Below, in pieces: positions 30,628-40,337 of a DNA stretch of 64,000 nucleotides. The notes under the pieces were generated by a model, which was given only the letters and a program-made list of their open reading frames with translations, did no database searches and had not been told where the DNA came from. This DNA is from Sulfitobacter pontiacus (GTDB taxonomy: Bacteria > Pseudomonadota > Alphaproteobacteria > Rhodobacterales > Rhodobacteraceae): positions 1,451,501 through 1,515,500 of the forward strand of contig NZ_CP160849.1 of assembly GCF_040790665.1 (NCBI RefSeq), in the 5' to 3' direction. Position 1 is the stretch's first letter; the number at the start of each line of letters is the position of its first letter. A program made the translations under genes and the position numbers.

Positions 30628-32196
30628 TCAGGCGCTGACGGCATCCCCCCAAGCGGACATCACCTCTGTCACGCCGGTATTTTCGTCGCCTGCGCGCCCG
30701 ACAGCAGAGGGGCAAGCGAAGTGATAGGGGAAGATCGTGCGCGGCGCGGTCACCACATTGTCCAGCGTGTCCTGCAGCGTCGCGATCACCTGCGGCGGCA
30801 GCGCCTGATCCACGATGGTCACATCGGCAAGGCTCATATCCGTGCGCGGCGCATGAAAGGCGGCTTCCAGATCCATTCCGTAGTCCAGCAGCAGTGAGGT
30901 CAGTTCGACCACAGCGGGCATGATCTTGCGCCCGCCAGACGCCCCAAGCGCGAATTGCGCTCCGTCGGCACGCTCCAGCAGCGTGGGGCACATATTCGCA
31001 AGGCAGCGTTTATCCGGCCCAAGCGAGTTCGGCTTGCCCTGTTCAGGGTCGAACCACATGATGCCATTGTTCATCAGGATGCCCGATTGCGGCAGCATCA
31101 TCCGCGAACCAAAGATCGACAGCAGCGTTTGGGTGACGGCGACCATATTGCCCGCCGCGTCAACGACGCTGAAATGTGTGGTGCAGGACGGGTCGGGTTC
31201 ATGTTCGATATCGCCCATCGTGTCATAGCGTTCCTGGTTGGCCTGCCGGATGGCACGGTCATAAGCGATGAACGCTTCGGCGTCGGGGGCGTCTGTGCCA
31301 GGCTGCCACGCGGTCATCAGATCAAGGGCGCGGCGCATGGTCGGGCCAGCGGTCAGGGTCGGTGTGGCGATGACCTCGTGCCCGCGGTAGGCATAGTGCA
31401 TCGCGTCGACCAATGTCGCCTGATACTGGGCCAGATCCTCGGCCGTATGGTGCCCGCCCGCGGCTTGCAGATCGGCGACGATGGATTGCGCCAAAGGCCC
31501 CTCGTAAAACGCGCGCGGTCCGTCCTTGGCCACGGTGCGCAGCGACGCGGCAAGACGGCCAAGGTCGCATTTTGTCTCGCCCAAGGCGGTCCAGCCAGAG
31601 GATTTGGGAAAGCCGTCTGCGTCCAGAAACGTCTCGGCCGAGGCGGGGAAGGGGGCGAGGTCTTTGGCCGAACCACCAAGGATCAGCTGCGTGTACCAGT
31701 CCACAGGCAGACCATCATCGGCAAGCTTGATCGCAGGGGCCAGCAGATCGGCCCACGGTTTCGTGGCAAAGCTTTCATGCGCCAGACCCATGCCCGCGAC
31801 CTGACCGGGAATGGCAATCGCCTTGGCCCCAAAGACATTGCGGTCTTCCAGCACCGAAGGCCAGGGGAACAGATCGCCCGCCTTGCCGCCCACGATGGGA
31901 TAGTCCGCGATATCCAGCCCCTTGGGGGATTTCATCCCGAATTCGATGACCTTGGCCGTCTTTTCGCCCGCCATGCGCATGACCATAAAGCCGCCGCCGC
32001 CCATACCGCTCATCCAGGGTTCAGCCGCGCCAAGCGCAAAGGAGGTGGCAATCGCCGCATCCACCGCATTGCCGCCCTGCGCCATGACATCCGCCCCGAC
32101 CTGCGCCGCGACACGGCTTTGCGAGGCGACGATCCCCTTGCGGCTGCGGGTCGCGGGTTTGGTGATTTGCCAAGAGGCATTCTGCTGCTGGGTCAT
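30628..32196 (-). CDS. Gamma-glutamyltransferase family protein (cytosolic type)
   Basis: 522 residues from ATG 32196. Ntn-hydrolase proenzyme: the autocleavage/nucleophile Thr339 in CTTHFSVVDAAGN, and the conserved GASGGRKIMP near 418. The N-terminus lacks a signal peptide, unlike periplasmic E. coli Ggt. It may act on glutathione or another gamma-glutamyl or acylated amide, since this branch includes diverse hydrolases. No clear operon partner. Confidence 0.88.
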   Translation of the reverse strand: MTQQQNASWQITKPATRSRKGIVASQSRVAAQVGADVMAQGGNAVDAAIATSFALGAAEPWMSGMGGGGFMVMRMAGEKTAKVIEFGMKSPKGLDIADYPIVGGKAGDLFPWPSVLEDRNVFGAKAIAIPGQVAGMGLAHESFATKPWADLLAPAIKLADDGLPVDWYTQLILGGSAKDLAPFPASAETFLDADGFPKSSGWTALGETKCDLGRLAASLRTVAKDGPRAFYEGPLAQSIVADLQAAGGHHTAEDLAQYQATLVDAMHYAYRGHEVIATPTLTAGPTMRRALDLMTAWQPGTDAPDAEAFIAYDRAIRQANQERYDTMGDIEHEPDPSCTTHFSVVDAAGNMVAVTQTLLSIFGSRMMLPQSGILMNNGIMWFDPEQGKPNSLGPDKRCLANMCPTLLERADGAQFALGASGGRKIMPAVVELTSLLLDYGMDLEAAFHAPRTDMSLADVTIVDQALPPQVIATLQDTLDNVVTAPRTIFPYHFACPSAVGRAGDENTGVTEVMSAWGDAVSA

Positions 32197-32281
32197 TGGG
32201 GGCATCCTGATGTTTAGATGTGCCTACCCAACGCCAGTGTCAGCAGATTTGCAACCTTGAGGGGCACCGCGGCCCCATTGG

Positions 32282-32902
32282 TCAGTTGCTTTGTGTCGGT
32301 GCCGCTGAAAATGCGAACACGGGGGGCTGTGTCATCTCGTTCGACGGCGCGGATTTCGCATCGGGATAGATGAAGCCGTTGATCGGATAGACGCTGCCGT
32401 AAGACCCGGCCTGGCTTTCAAGGCGCACATCGGACCAGTCGTTCAGCGGAGATACGTCTTGCACGCTCATTCCAAGCGAGATCTTGTTGCGCTTCCAATT
32501 GGCGTGATCGACCTTGATCTCGCGCGGGGAAACGACTTCGGAGACGACGGCAACATGGCCCATAGGGTTCCGGCTGGTGCCTTTGAACGCCATGACCGAC
32601 CCGACGACGGGTTCTTTGCCGCGCTCGTACAGGCCGTTGGCTTGCGCCCACCACGTATTGGCATTGCCGCGGATTTGAACGCCGCTGGCATTGCGTGCGA
32701 AGGGCACGCACCAGACGCGCTGACCTTTGGATTGCAAAACGCGCACCTCGCGGATTGCCATGGCGTGCAGGTCAGGGTTGATACCCGCCTGACCAATGGT
32801 CTGAATTTCAGACGGGCCGCGGGCGCAGGCTGCTGTCATCAGCAGGGCCACACACAAAAAAGGAATTCCGACTTTCGATGACCACTGGCGTTTCACGCTC
32901 AT
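32282..32902 (-). CDS. CHAP-domain lipoprotein (putative peptidoglycan amidase)
   Basis: 206 residues. Lipoprotein signal with lipobox TAAC (Cys26). CHAP (NlpC/P60-like) domain: catalytic Cys65 in VWCVPFAR and His116 in GHVAVVSEV, with GNANTWWAQA and GSVMAFKG between. Such enzymes cut peptide bonds of peptidoglycan from the membrane surface. Single gene; 132 bp of less G+C-rich DNA separates it from the urease operon. Confidence 0.85.
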   Translation of the reverse strand: MSVKRQWSSKVGIPFLCVALLMTAACARGPSEIQTIGQAGINPDLHAMAIREVRVLQSKGQRVWCVPFARNASGVQIRGNANTWWAQANGLYERGKEPVVGSVMAFKGTSRNPMGHVAVVSEVVSPREIKVDHANWKRNKISLGMSVQDVSPLNDWSDVRLESQAGSYGSVYPINGFIYPDAKSAPSNEMTQPPVFAFSAAPTQSN

Positions 32903-33034
32903 TTATCTGTCCTGCTGCCCGTTTCACTCACCTTACTGTCCCAGTAAAGTCCGGCAGACATTCCGCGATTCTCGGCCAAAAACAAAGCGTCAGGATTTTC
33001 GTGGGCAAAATTCCGCCGCTATTATTGCAAATTG

Positions 33035-33664
33035 TTAATTTTCGGGAACCGGGCGGAGGCCGCCGATTTTGACAATCAGGTCCAGCAGCTCTGCCACACC
33101 CTTATCGTGTTTCATCTCAGCAAAGAGATAGGGCAGATCGCCGCGCATCCGTTTGGCGTCACGGTCCATCACCTCTAGCGACGCACCCACATGCGGGGCG
33201 AGGTCGGTTTTGTTGATGATCAGGATATCCGACTTGGTGATCGCCGGCCCGCCCTTGCGCGGGATCTCTTCGCCCGCAGCCACGTCGATCACATAAAGCG
33301 TCACATCCGCCAGTTCGGGGCTGAAGGTCGCCGACAGGTTATCGCCACCGGATTCGATCAGCACGCAGTCCAGATCGGGGTGGCGGTCGCGCATCCGGGC
33401 GACGGCGGCAAGGTTGATCGAGGCATCCTCGCGGATGGCGGTATGGGGGCAGCCGCCGGTTTCGACCCCGATGATCCGGTCCTGCGGCAAGACCTGAAGC
33501 CGCATGAGCGCTTCGGCGTCCTCTTGGGTGTAGATATCATTGGTGATCACGCCGATCGACCAGCGGTCGCGCATGGCACGGCACAGGGCGGCGGTCGTTG
33601 TCGTCTTGCCCGCGCCAACGGGGCCACCAATGCCAATACGAAGCGGTCCATGGGGGGAGGTCAT
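33035..33664 (-). CDS. ureG: Urease accessory GTPase
   Basis: 209 residues. P-loop [11 protein letters not shown] near 12-22, SIMIBI-type [19 protein letters not shown], and [10 protein letters not shown] for guanine recognition. Delivers Ni2+ to apo-urease with UreE, UreF and UreD, using GTP. Last gene of the urease operon; its start overlaps the ureF stop by 4 nt. Confidence 0.97.
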   Translation of the reverse strand: MTSPHGPLRIGIGGPVGAGKTTTTAALCRAMRDRWSIGVITNDIYTQEDAEALMRLQVLPQDRIIGVETGGCPHTAIREDASINLAAVARMRDRHPDLDCVLIESGGDNLSATFSPELADVTLYVIDVAAGEEIPRKGGPAITKSDILIINKTDLAPHVGASLEVMDRDAKRMRGDLPYLFAEMKHDKGVAELLDLIVKIGGLRPVPEN

Positions 33665-34296
33665 GTCTGGAACATCCTTGAGTAAAGCGTTTCATGTCGC
33701 ATCGACGCGATATCGGCCAGAAAGCAGACGCTGCCGATGTCGTCGATGGTTTGGGTCAGGGCCAGCGTCACCGTGTCGTGGCACAGCGGGGCAAGGGCGG
33801 TGATCACCCGCTGCCCGTCCGTTTGCCCCAAGGGCACCGCGCGGATCGCGGCAGACACCAGTGCGCTGACGAAGGCGTGCAGGAACAGCTGCGCGCCTTG
33901 TTCCACGGGCAGCCCCTGCGCTGCGCAGGCCGCGCCAAAGGCGACGGGCAGCGTCAGGTCGGGGAGGTCATGCCCCCAGACGTCATTGACCACCCGCACA
34001 AAGGCCGCGCCCTGTTGGGTCATCTCGGTCAGCCGCTCTGACGAGGGGGCCAGCGCGCGCGCCAGCGCATCCACCGCGTCCATCCCCTTACCCGCAAAGC
34101 CAGCGTTCAGCAGGATCGCATCGGTCCGGCCTGCACCGTGGGTGATGATATCCGAAAGCCACGCCTGAAGGCTGGCCGCATCGTGAATGGTGCCGTCCTG
34201 CACGGCCATTTCCAGCCCGTGGCTATAGCTGAACGCGCCGATGGGAAAGCTGGGCGACAGCCATTGCGCGAGCGTGATCAGGGCTTGGGTTTGCAT
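33661..34296 (-). CDS. ureF: Urease accessory protein
   Basis: 211 residues, all-helical UreF fold with [21 protein letters not shown] at the start, the family hallmark. Acts as the activating platform for UreG in the pre-activation complex. Sits between ureE and ureG with minimal spacing. Confidence 0.95.
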   Translation of the reverse strand: MQTQALITLAQWLSPSFPIGAFSYSHGLEMAVQDGTIHDAASLQAWLSDIITHGAGRTDAILLNAGFAGKGMDAVDALARALAPSSERLTEMTQQGAAFVRVVNDVWGHDLPDLTLPVAFGAACAAQGLPVEQGAQLFLHAFVSALVSAAIRAVPLGQTDGQRVITALAPLCHDTVTLALTQTIDDIGSVCFLADIASMRHETLYSRMFQT

Positions 34297-34308
34297 CGTC
34301 CGGCGGGC

Positions 34309-34761
34309 CTAATGTGCGTGGCTGTGGGTGCGCCCGTGGCCATAGGCACCGCCTTCGGGAATGAACGGTTCGGACACATCCCGCAACGTCGCGCCGAGCT
34401 TTGTGAGCATGTCGCGGATCACGTGGTCGTTCTGGATCAGCAGGCGGGCGGGTTCAAGCTGGCAGGGGCAGTGCCGGTTGCCGATATGCCATGCCAGCCG
34501 CACCAGATCGTCGCCGGTGATTTCCAGCAAGGCTTCCTTGGCTGCGATGACCTCGATGATCTGCCCGCCTTCAAGCTCGAACGCATCGCCGTGGTTCAGC
34601 GATTCCGTATGGGCGAGGTCCACGAGGAACCCGCGGTTATGGCTGGTCAGCAGGCGTTTGCGGCGCAGGAAGCGGTCGTCATAGGTCAGCACGCAGCTGT
34701 CGTCCGCATGGTCCCACTGGCCGTGGCGCTTGATCGTATGGGCGGGGGGAAGGTCGGTCAT
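34309..34761 (-). CDS. ureE: Urease accessory protein, nickel metallochaperone
   Basis: 150 residues. The UreE core includes LAWHIGNRHCPCQLE (conserved HxGNRH metal site), and the C-terminus is His-rich (THSHAH), though the tail is short compared with some. It carries Ni2+ to the activation complex. Immediately follows ureC on the minus strand. Confidence 0.94.
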   Translation of the reverse strand: MTDLPPAHTIKRHGQWDHADDSCVLTYDDRFLRRKRLLTSHNRGFLVDLAHTESLNHGDAFELEGGQIIEVIAAKEALLEITGDDLVRLAWHIGNRHCPCQLEPARLLIQNDHVIRDMLTKLGATLRDVSEPFIPEGGAYGHGRTHSHAH

Positions 34762-34769
34762 CTAGGGCC

Positions 34770-36479
34770 TCAGAACATGAAATAGCGTTGCGCCATGGGC
34801 ACGGTTTCAGCGGGCGCGCAGGTCAGCAGCTCGCCGTCCGCGCGGACTTCGTAGGTTTCGGGGTTCACCTCTACCTTGGGGGTGGCCGCGTTGTGGATCA
34901 GATCGGATTTGCCGATATTGCGGGTGTTTTGCACGGCGATGGTCTGTTTGCGCAGGCCAAGGCTGTCGCGCAGCCCGCTCGACTGCGCGGCTTCCGAAAT
35001 AAAGGTCACCGCGCAATGTTGAAGCGCGCTGCCATAGGCCCCGAACATCGGGCGGGTATAGACCGGCTGCGGCGTGGGGATCGACGCATTCGGATCGCCC
35101 ATCTGCGCCACGACGATCATGCCGGACATCAATACCATTTCGGGCTTCACGCCAAAGAAGGCAGGGTTCCACAGCACCAGATCGGCTTTTTTGCCCACTT
35201 CGATCGACCCGACCTCGCGGCTGACGCCATGGGCGATGGCGGGGTTGATCGTGTATTTCGCGATATAGCGTTTGACGCGGAAGTTGTCGTTGTCGCCGGT
35301 TTCTTCCGGCAAACGCCCGCGCTGCTTGCGCATCTTGTCAGCGGTTTGCCATGTGCGGATCAGCACCTCGCCCACGCGCCCCATGGCCTGACTGTCAGAG
35401 GCGATGATAGAGAAAGCACCGATGTCATGCAGGATATCCTCGGCGGCAATCGTTTCGCGTCTGATCCGGCTTTCGGCAAAGGCAACGTCTTCGGGGATGG
35501 ATTTATCAAGGTGGTGACAGACCATGAGCATGTCCAGATGCTCTTCGAGCGTGTTCACCGTGAAGGGGCGCGTCGGGTTGGTCGAGGACGGCAGCACGTG
35601 CTCCTCGCCGCAAATCTTGATGATGTCGGGGGCGTGGCCGCCGCCTGCGCCCTCGGTGTGGAAGGCGTGGATGGTCCGACCTTTCATTGCGCCAAGCGTA
35701 TGTTCGACAAAGCCGGATTCGTTCAGCGTGTCGGTGTGGATCATCACCTGCACGTCCATGTCGTCGGCGACCGACAGGCAGCAGTCGATGGCGGCAGGGG
35801 TGGTGCCCCAATCCTCGTGCAGCTTCAGCGCACAGGCCCCGCCGTTTACCATTTCAACCAGCGCGCCGGGTTGGCTGGCGTTGCCCTTGCCCGAGAGACC
35901 GATGTTCATCACCACACCATCCATCGCCTGCAACATGCGCCCTATATGCCAAGGGCCGGGGGTGCAGGTGGTGGCAAGCGTGCCATGCGCAGGGCCGGTG
36001 CCGCCGCCAAAGCAGGTGGTCACGCCGGAATGCAGCGCGTCCTCCATCTGCTGGGGGGCGATAAAGTGGATGTGGCTGTCGAAACCGCCCGCGGTGAGGA
36101 TGCGTCCCTCGCCTGCGATCACCTCTGTCCCCGGTCCGATGATGATATCGACATTGGGTTGGGTGTCGGGGTTGCCCGCCTTGCCAATCGCCGCGATGCG
36201 CCCGTCCTTCAGCGCGACATCCGCCTTGTAGATGCCCGAATGATCCACGATCAGCGCGTTGGTGATCACGGTATCCACCGCACCGTTTGCCCGCGTGACC
36301 TGCGACTGGCCCATCCCGTCGCGGATCACCTTACCGCCGCCGAACTTCACCTCTTCGCCATACGTGGTCAGATCGCGTTCCACCTCGATGATCAGATCGG
36401 TGTCAGCCAGTCGCAGCCGGTCACCCGTGGTGGGGCCATACATCGCTGCATATTCAGAGCGGGGGAGTGTGGTGGTCAT
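34770..36479 (-). CDS. ureC: Urease alpha (catalytic) subunit
   Basis: 569 residues, standard length. All active-site residues are present: H136 and H138 (DSHIHF), carbamylated K219 (LKLHED), H248 (MIHTD), H274 (AFHTEG), flap C321-H322, and D362. Numbers are two above the Klebsiella enzyme. Hydrolyses urea to ammonia and carbamate using a bis-nickel centre. Lies after ureB in the operon ureD-A-orf-B-C-E-F-G. Confidence 0.98.
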   Translation of the reverse strand: MTTTLPRSEYAAMYGPTTGDRLRLADTDLIIEVERDLTTYGEEVKFGGGKVIRDGMGQSQVTRANGAVDTVITNALIVDHSGIYKADVALKDGRIAAIGKAGNPDTQPNVDIIIGPGTEVIAGEGRILTAGGFDSHIHFIAPQQMEDALHSGVTTCFGGGTGPAHGTLATTCTPGPWHIGRMLQAMDGVVMNIGLSGKGNASQPGALVEMVNGGACALKLHEDWGTTPAAIDCCLSVADDMDVQVMIHTDTLNESGFVEHTLGAMKGRTIHAFHTEGAGGGHAPDIIKICGEEHVLPSSTNPTRPFTVNTLEEHLDMLMVCHHLDKSIPEDVAFAESRIRRETIAAEDILHDIGAFSIIASDSQAMGRVGEVLIRTWQTADKMRKQRGRLPEETGDNDNFRVKRYIAKYTINPAIAHGVSREVGSIEVGKKADLVLWNPAFFGVKPEMVLMSGMIVVAQMGDPNASIPTPQPVYTRPMFGAYGSALQHCAVTFISEAAQSSGLRDSLGLRKQTIAVQNTRNIGKSDLIHNAATPKVEVNPETYEVRADGELLTCAPAETVPMAQRYFMF

Positions 36480-36503
36480 AGGTCTCTCTTTCCTCGAAGC
36501 GCC

Positions 36504-36809
36504 TTAGAGCGCGCCCATCACTTCAGCGTTGAACCCGTACACCTTGCGGTCGCCTGCGAGCGGGATCAGTTGCACCTCGCGGCGTTGACCGGGTTCAAAG
36601 CGCACGGCGGTGCCGGCGGCGATGTCCAGCCGGTGACCACGCGCGGCGGCGCGGTCAAAGTCGAGCGCGGGGTTGGTTTCGGCAAAGTGGTAGTGGCTGC
36701 CGACCTGCACGGGCCGGTCACCGGTATTGGCAACCATCAGGGTGATGGCTGTGCGATCGGCGTTCAGGGTGATGTCCCCCGCGGCGCACAGCACCTCTCC
36801 GGGGATCAT
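36504..36809 (-). CDS. ureB: Urease beta subunit
   Basis: 101 residues from ATG 36809 ([13 protein letters not shown]). Carries [24 protein letters not shown], the family signature. Stand-alone beta subunit, as in Klebsiella. Its start overlaps the stop of the small membrane ORF (4 nt), so the two are coupled. Confidence 0.96.
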   Translation of the reverse strand: MIPGEVLCAAGDITLNADRTAITLMVANTGDRPVQVGSHYHFAETNPALDFDRAAARGHRLDIAAGTAVRFEPGQRREVQLIPLAGDRKVYGFNAEVMGAL

Positions 36810-36991
36810 TTGCGCGCCTTGCGGGGGGCCTTGACCCGCCCGCGCAGGGCGATGGCCGCGGCGGTTGCGATGACGGCAAGCCCCATGAAGACAGGCATCC
36901 ATTCGGCCCCGTGGGGGGCGATATGCACACCGGGGTGGGCAAGGGCAGGGCCAGCCATCAGGGCGGCGGGCAGGATCATCAGATGTTTCAT
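36806..36991 (-). CDS. Small membrane protein inside the urease operon
   Basis: 61 residues. A cleavable-looking signal ([20 protein letters not shown]) followed by a His-containing stretch ([11 protein letters not shown]) and one transmembrane helix (about 33-50) with a very basic end ([12 protein letters not shown]). It lies between ureA and ureB with overlap to ureB, so it is co-expressed. I do not recognise a named family; a link to nickel or urea handling is only suggested by context and the two exposed histidines. Confidence 0.75.
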   Translation of the reverse strand: MKHLMILPAALMAGPALAHPGVHIAPHGAEWMPVFMGLAVIATAAAIALRGRVKAPRKARK

Positions 36992-37018
36992 AGCAGAGGC
37001 CTTTCTTGCGAATGGGGG

Positions 37019-37321
37019 CTAGCGGATAGGGTTGTGCACGGTGACCAGCTTGGTCCCGTCGGGGAAGGTGGCTTCGACCTGCACGTCGTGGATCATCTCG
37101 GCGATGCCCTCCATACAGTCGTCGCGGGTGATGACCTGGGCACCAGCCTGCATCATCTCGGCCACGCTGCGGCCATCGCGCGCGCCTTCGACGACGGTGT
37201 CGGTGATCAGGGCAATCGCCTCGGGGTGGTTCAGCTTGACGCCACGGGCCAGACGCTTGCGCGCGACTTCGGCCGCCATGGCGATCAGCAGTTTGTCTTT
37301 TTCACGGGGGGTCAGCTGCAT
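37019..37321 (-). CDS. ureA: Urease gamma subunit
   Basis: 100 residues from ATG 37321 ([23 protein letters not shown]). Contains the conserved HPEAIALI and [20 protein letters not shown] ending. Stand-alone gamma subunit of the bacterial three-subunit urease. Begins 1 nt after the ureD stop. Confidence 0.96.
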   Translation of the reverse strand: MQLTPREKDKLLIAMAAEVARKRLARGVKLNHPEAIALITDTVVEGARDGRSVAEMMQAGAQVITRDDCMEGIAEMIHDVQVEATFPDGTKLVTVHNPIR

Positions 37322-37322
37322 G

Positions 37323-38195
37323 TCAAAGCATCCATGTTTTAGGAGGGGCCGCGCCGTGCAGGCGGGCGATGATCGGCACCAGAGACTGGCGCAGGATGTA
37401 ACTGTCGGGCGCGAGCAGCCGCGCATAAAGCACGCCGTCGCGGATCAGGCTGGCACCGGCGCTGGCAGGCAGCAGCGCGCGCAGGGGGGCAAGCAGCGCT
37501 TCGGCATCGGGGGCGGCGTAGATCACGCTGGCCATGGCGCAGTTGCCGCGCGCCGTGGCGGTGCCTGCAAGCTGTGCGTGGATATCGCCGGACAGACGCA
37601 CGGCATCGGCAAAGATAGGGTGCCCGTCGCGGCGGATCGTGATGTTATCGGCAAAGCGCGCGTCGCGCAGCGTTTCGCCCATGGAGACGCGGCCAAAGAC
37701 CAGCGGCTCTACGCCGAAGAAACAGGCGTCGCCCGTCAGGTCCACCTCCAGCTTGCGGCGCAGGGCGGAGCCGTTGAACAGGATCGTTTCCTGCGGCAGC
37801 CAATCGACCCGTGCCCCCGCTTTTGCATCCAGCCGCGTGGTCATCTGCGCCATCGGGCCGGGTTGCGCCAGATAGACGCGCTCGGCCGCTTGACTGGTCA
37901 GGGTCAGCCGGCTGCCCGCACCCGCCGTGGCGGTGATCGACAGTTCATCGCCGCCCGTCATCCCGCCCGAGGTATTGAGGAAAACCCCCGTCAGCCCGCC
38001 CGCCGCCGCGCGCGGAAACAGCGCTTTGAAGCAGCCTTGCTGGTAGAGATCGCCAATCACCGACGCGCCGCCATAGGTCTTGCTACTGATGCGCAACGCC
38101 CCGCGGGCGCGGGGTTGCATCGGCACGGCAAGAGCCTGATCGGTATGGGCGGCGATGTTGATGGGGGGCCTCGTCCAGCTGAAAATAACTCCCAT
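37323..38195 (-). CDS. ureD: Urease accessory protein UreD/UreH
   Basis: About 290 residues from ATG 38195; the conserved part starts at [13 protein letters not shown], so ATG 38120 (265 residues) is nearly as likely, and no ribosome site decides. Contains [12 protein letters not shown] and TSQAAERVY, typical of UreD. Scaffold for urease activation. First gene of the operon; the promoter should lie in 38196-38340, opposite the TRAP genes' end. Confidence 0.92.
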   Translation of the reverse strand: MGVIFSWTRPPINIAAHTDQALAVPMQPRARGALRISSKTYGGASVIGDLYQQGCFKALFPRAAAGGLTGVFLNTSGGMTGGDELSITATAGAGSRLTLTSQAAERVYLAQPGPMAQMTTRLDAKAGARVDWLPQETILFNGSALRRKLEVDLTGDACFFGVEPLVFGRVSMGETLRDARFADNITIRRDGHPIFADAVRLSGDIHAQLAGTATARGNCAMASVIYAAPDAEALLAPLRALLPASAGASLIRDGVLYARLLAPDSYILRQSLVPIIARLHGAAPPKTWML

Positions 38196-38348
38196 CTGGA
38201 TAGCGTGATTCCCGTCGGGTGCGATCCGAAACGGGCATTTTTGGCGCAATTTCAGGCTGTATCTCGACGGCTGCCTAATATTTGAGCATATCCCGTCAGG
38301 GGCTTTGACCCGCAGCTGTGCCGCGGGTCAAGGCAGGTGTTTACAGGT

Positions 38349-39662
38349 CTACCCGTAGAAATACTTGGGCAGATAGGTCGCGATCTCGGGGATTAGAATG
38401 ATCAGCAAGACCCCGATCAGCGTCACGATCACGTAAGGCGTCACAGAGGCATAGATATCGCCCATCGTGACGTCCGGCGGGGCCACCCCTTTGAGGTAAA
38501 AGAGGTTAAAGCCGAAGGGCGGGGTCATATACCCGACCTCCATCATGATGATGAAAAGGATGCCGAACCAGATCGGATCAAAGCCATAACTCTGCACAAC
38601 GGGCAGGAATACAGGCAGGGTGATCAGCATGATCCCCACCGGATCCAGCACCATCCCAAGGATGAAGAGCACCGCCAGCATAAACACCAGCGACCCCCAA
38701 CGCCCACCGGGCACAAGGTTCATCATGTCCTGGATCAGGCTTTGGGCCCCAAGCGCGGTATAGGCCGTGCTGAAGGCGTGGGCCGCGAAAAGGATCCACA
38801 TGATCAGCGCGGTCAGTTTCAGCGTCGCGACAGAGGCTTCGCGGATCACGGCCCATGACAGCTGCCGGTTCACGCCCGTGGCGACCATTGCGCCAAAGAC
38901 GCCGATGGCGGCGGCTTCGGTCGGCGTCGCGTAGCCGCCGAAGATGGCCCCCAGCACGATCACCACGATCAGGATCGGCAGGATCACCGCCTTGAGAGAC
39001 CGCAGCTTCTGCCCCCAGTTCGCGCGTTCCTCTTTCGGGAGGGCGGGGCCCAGTTCCGGCTGCATCCAGCACCGCCCGCCGATATAGACGGAGACGAGGA
39101 AGAACAGCAGCAGCCCCGGTCCGATACCGGCCGCGAACAGACGCCCGACCGACACTTCGGTCAGCAGCGAATACAGCACCATCAGGATTGACGGCGGGAT
39201 CAGGATGCCCCAGCCTCCGCCCGCGTTGATCGCCCCAAGCGCGAGCTTCTTGTCATAGCCGCGTTCCAGCATCTTGGGCAGCGCGATGGTCCCCATCGTA
39301 ACAACCGCCGCACCCGAGATGCCCGACATGGCAGCAAAGATCACGCAGATCAGCACCGTGCCGATGGCCAGACCGCCGCGCAGCCCGCCCCACCATTCGT
39401 GCATCATATCGTAAAGGTCATTCGCGACCCCCGATTTTTCAAGCAGGATCGCCATGAAGACAAACAGCGGAATTGCCATCAGCGTGGGGGATTGCATCGT
39501 CTCCCACATTTTGGAGGCAAGCAGATAGAACCCCAGATCGCCCATTTCCGCATAGAGGAAGATCACCGATATCCCTCCAAGGGCAAAGGCCAGCGGGGTG
39601 CCGAGCATCACAAACAACAGCAGCGCGCCAAAGAAAAGCATGGTCAGGATTTCAACGCTCAT
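38349..39662 (-). CDS. TRAP transporter large permease subunit (DctM)
   Basis: 437 residues with about 12 membrane helices and the DctM pattern (GWGILIPPS, MEVGYMTPPFGFNLF near the end). Ion-coupled symporter subunit of a tripartite TRAP system. Its ATG overlaps the DctQ stop by 4 nt. A symmetric stem TTGACCCGC / GCGGGTCAA at 38305-38331 follows the stop but lacks a U-tract. Confidence 0.93.
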   Translation of the reverse strand: MSVEILTMLFFGALLLFVMLGTPLAFALGGISVIFLYAEMGDLGFYLLASKMWETMQSPTLMAIPLFVFMAILLEKSGVANDLYDMMHEWWGGLRGGLAIGTVLICVIFAAMSGISGAAVVTMGTIALPKMLERGYDKKLALGAINAGGGWGILIPPSILMVLYSLLTEVSVGRLFAAGIGPGLLLFFLVSVYIGGRCWMQPELGPALPKEERANWGQKLRSLKAVILPILIVVIVLGAIFGGYATPTEAAAIGVFGAMVATGVNRQLSWAVIREASVATLKLTALIMWILFAAHAFSTAYTALGAQSLIQDMMNLVPGGRWGSLVFMLAVLFILGMVLDPVGIMLITLPVFLPVVQSYGFDPIWFGILFIIMMEVGYMTPPFGFNLFYLKGVAPPDVTMGDIYASVTPYVIVTLIGVLLIILIPEIATYLPKYFYG

Positions 39663-40225
39663 GACTGGCCTCCTGCGGCTTGGGCGGCTTGGGTGTCGCC
39701 GGTGGCCGGTTGTCCAAAGATCGCGGGGTCATTGGGCAGCCCCATCAGGGTGCGCACATCGGCCCAAAGGCGTACGAAGCCCTGCAACAGCAGCAGCAAG
39801 GCGGCGACGGGGATCAGCGATTTTGTCGGCCACAGCGGGGCCTTCCAGACAGAGTTCGACCGCTCCATATCCGCGATGGCCTCGGACGCGATGTCGTAGC
39901 CTTGCCACAGCAGCACGCCGACAAAGATCAGGAACAGCGGCCATGTCACGATGTCCACCAAGGCTTTGCGTTTGGGGGAAAACTGGCCGTAGATGATATC
40001 GACGTTCACGTGACCGCGTTCGGTCAGCAGATAGCCGCCCCCGATGATCGCATAGACACCAAAGATCAGCGTCGCCAGCTCGGCAGTCCAGATCGCGGGC
40101 TGCCCGATCAGATAGCGCATGACCACATCGGCCAGCAGCAGGGCAAAGATGATCAGCACGCAAAAGCTGATCCAATAGCCGATAATGCGGTTCAATTGCG
40201 TGATGAAGCGCGCAAGCTTAAACAA
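39659..40225 (-). CDS. TRAP transporter small permease subunit (DctQ)
   Basis: 188 residues with four membrane helices and the E-x-x-x-R/T-type loop after helix 2 (WTAELATLIFGVYAIIGGGYLL). Partner of the adjacent large permease. Separated from the binding-protein gene by 112 bp that hold a hairpin with U-tract. Confidence 0.9.
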   Translation of the reverse strand: MFKLARFITQLNRIIGYWISFCVLIIFALLLADVVMRYLIGQPAIWTAELATLIFGVYAIIGGGYLLTERGHVNVDIIYGQFSPKRKALVDIVTWPLFLIFVGVLLWQGYDIASEAIADMERSNSVWKAPLWPTKSLIPVAALLLLLQGFVRLWADVRTLMGLPNDPAIFGQPATGDTQAAQAAGGQS

Positions 40226-40243
40226 AACGTTTCTCCCTCAAGA

Positions 40244-40286
40244 CATAAAAGAAGCCGCCCGAAATGCAGGGACATGTCAGGCGGCT
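40244..40286 (-). terminator. Hairpin between TRAP binding-protein and permease genes (attenuator-like)
   Basis: Minus strand: AGCCGCC / GGCGGCT stem (40280-40286 with 40253-40259), 20-nt loop, then TTCTTTTAT. Placed inside the operon, it likely lets the periplasmic binding protein be made in excess over the permeases. Confidence 0.65.
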
Positions 40287-40337
40287 ACATTGATTTTCAC
40301 TGTGGCATCACCGGGGTCGAGCCCCCGGATCAGGCCC

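Noticed and set aside
34788..37022. 744-codon open frame antisense to ureC-ureB
   Set aside because: High G+C leaves long open frames opposite real genes. Its translation is His/Arg/Gly/Ala-rich with no domains, and all urease subunits are clear on the other strand.
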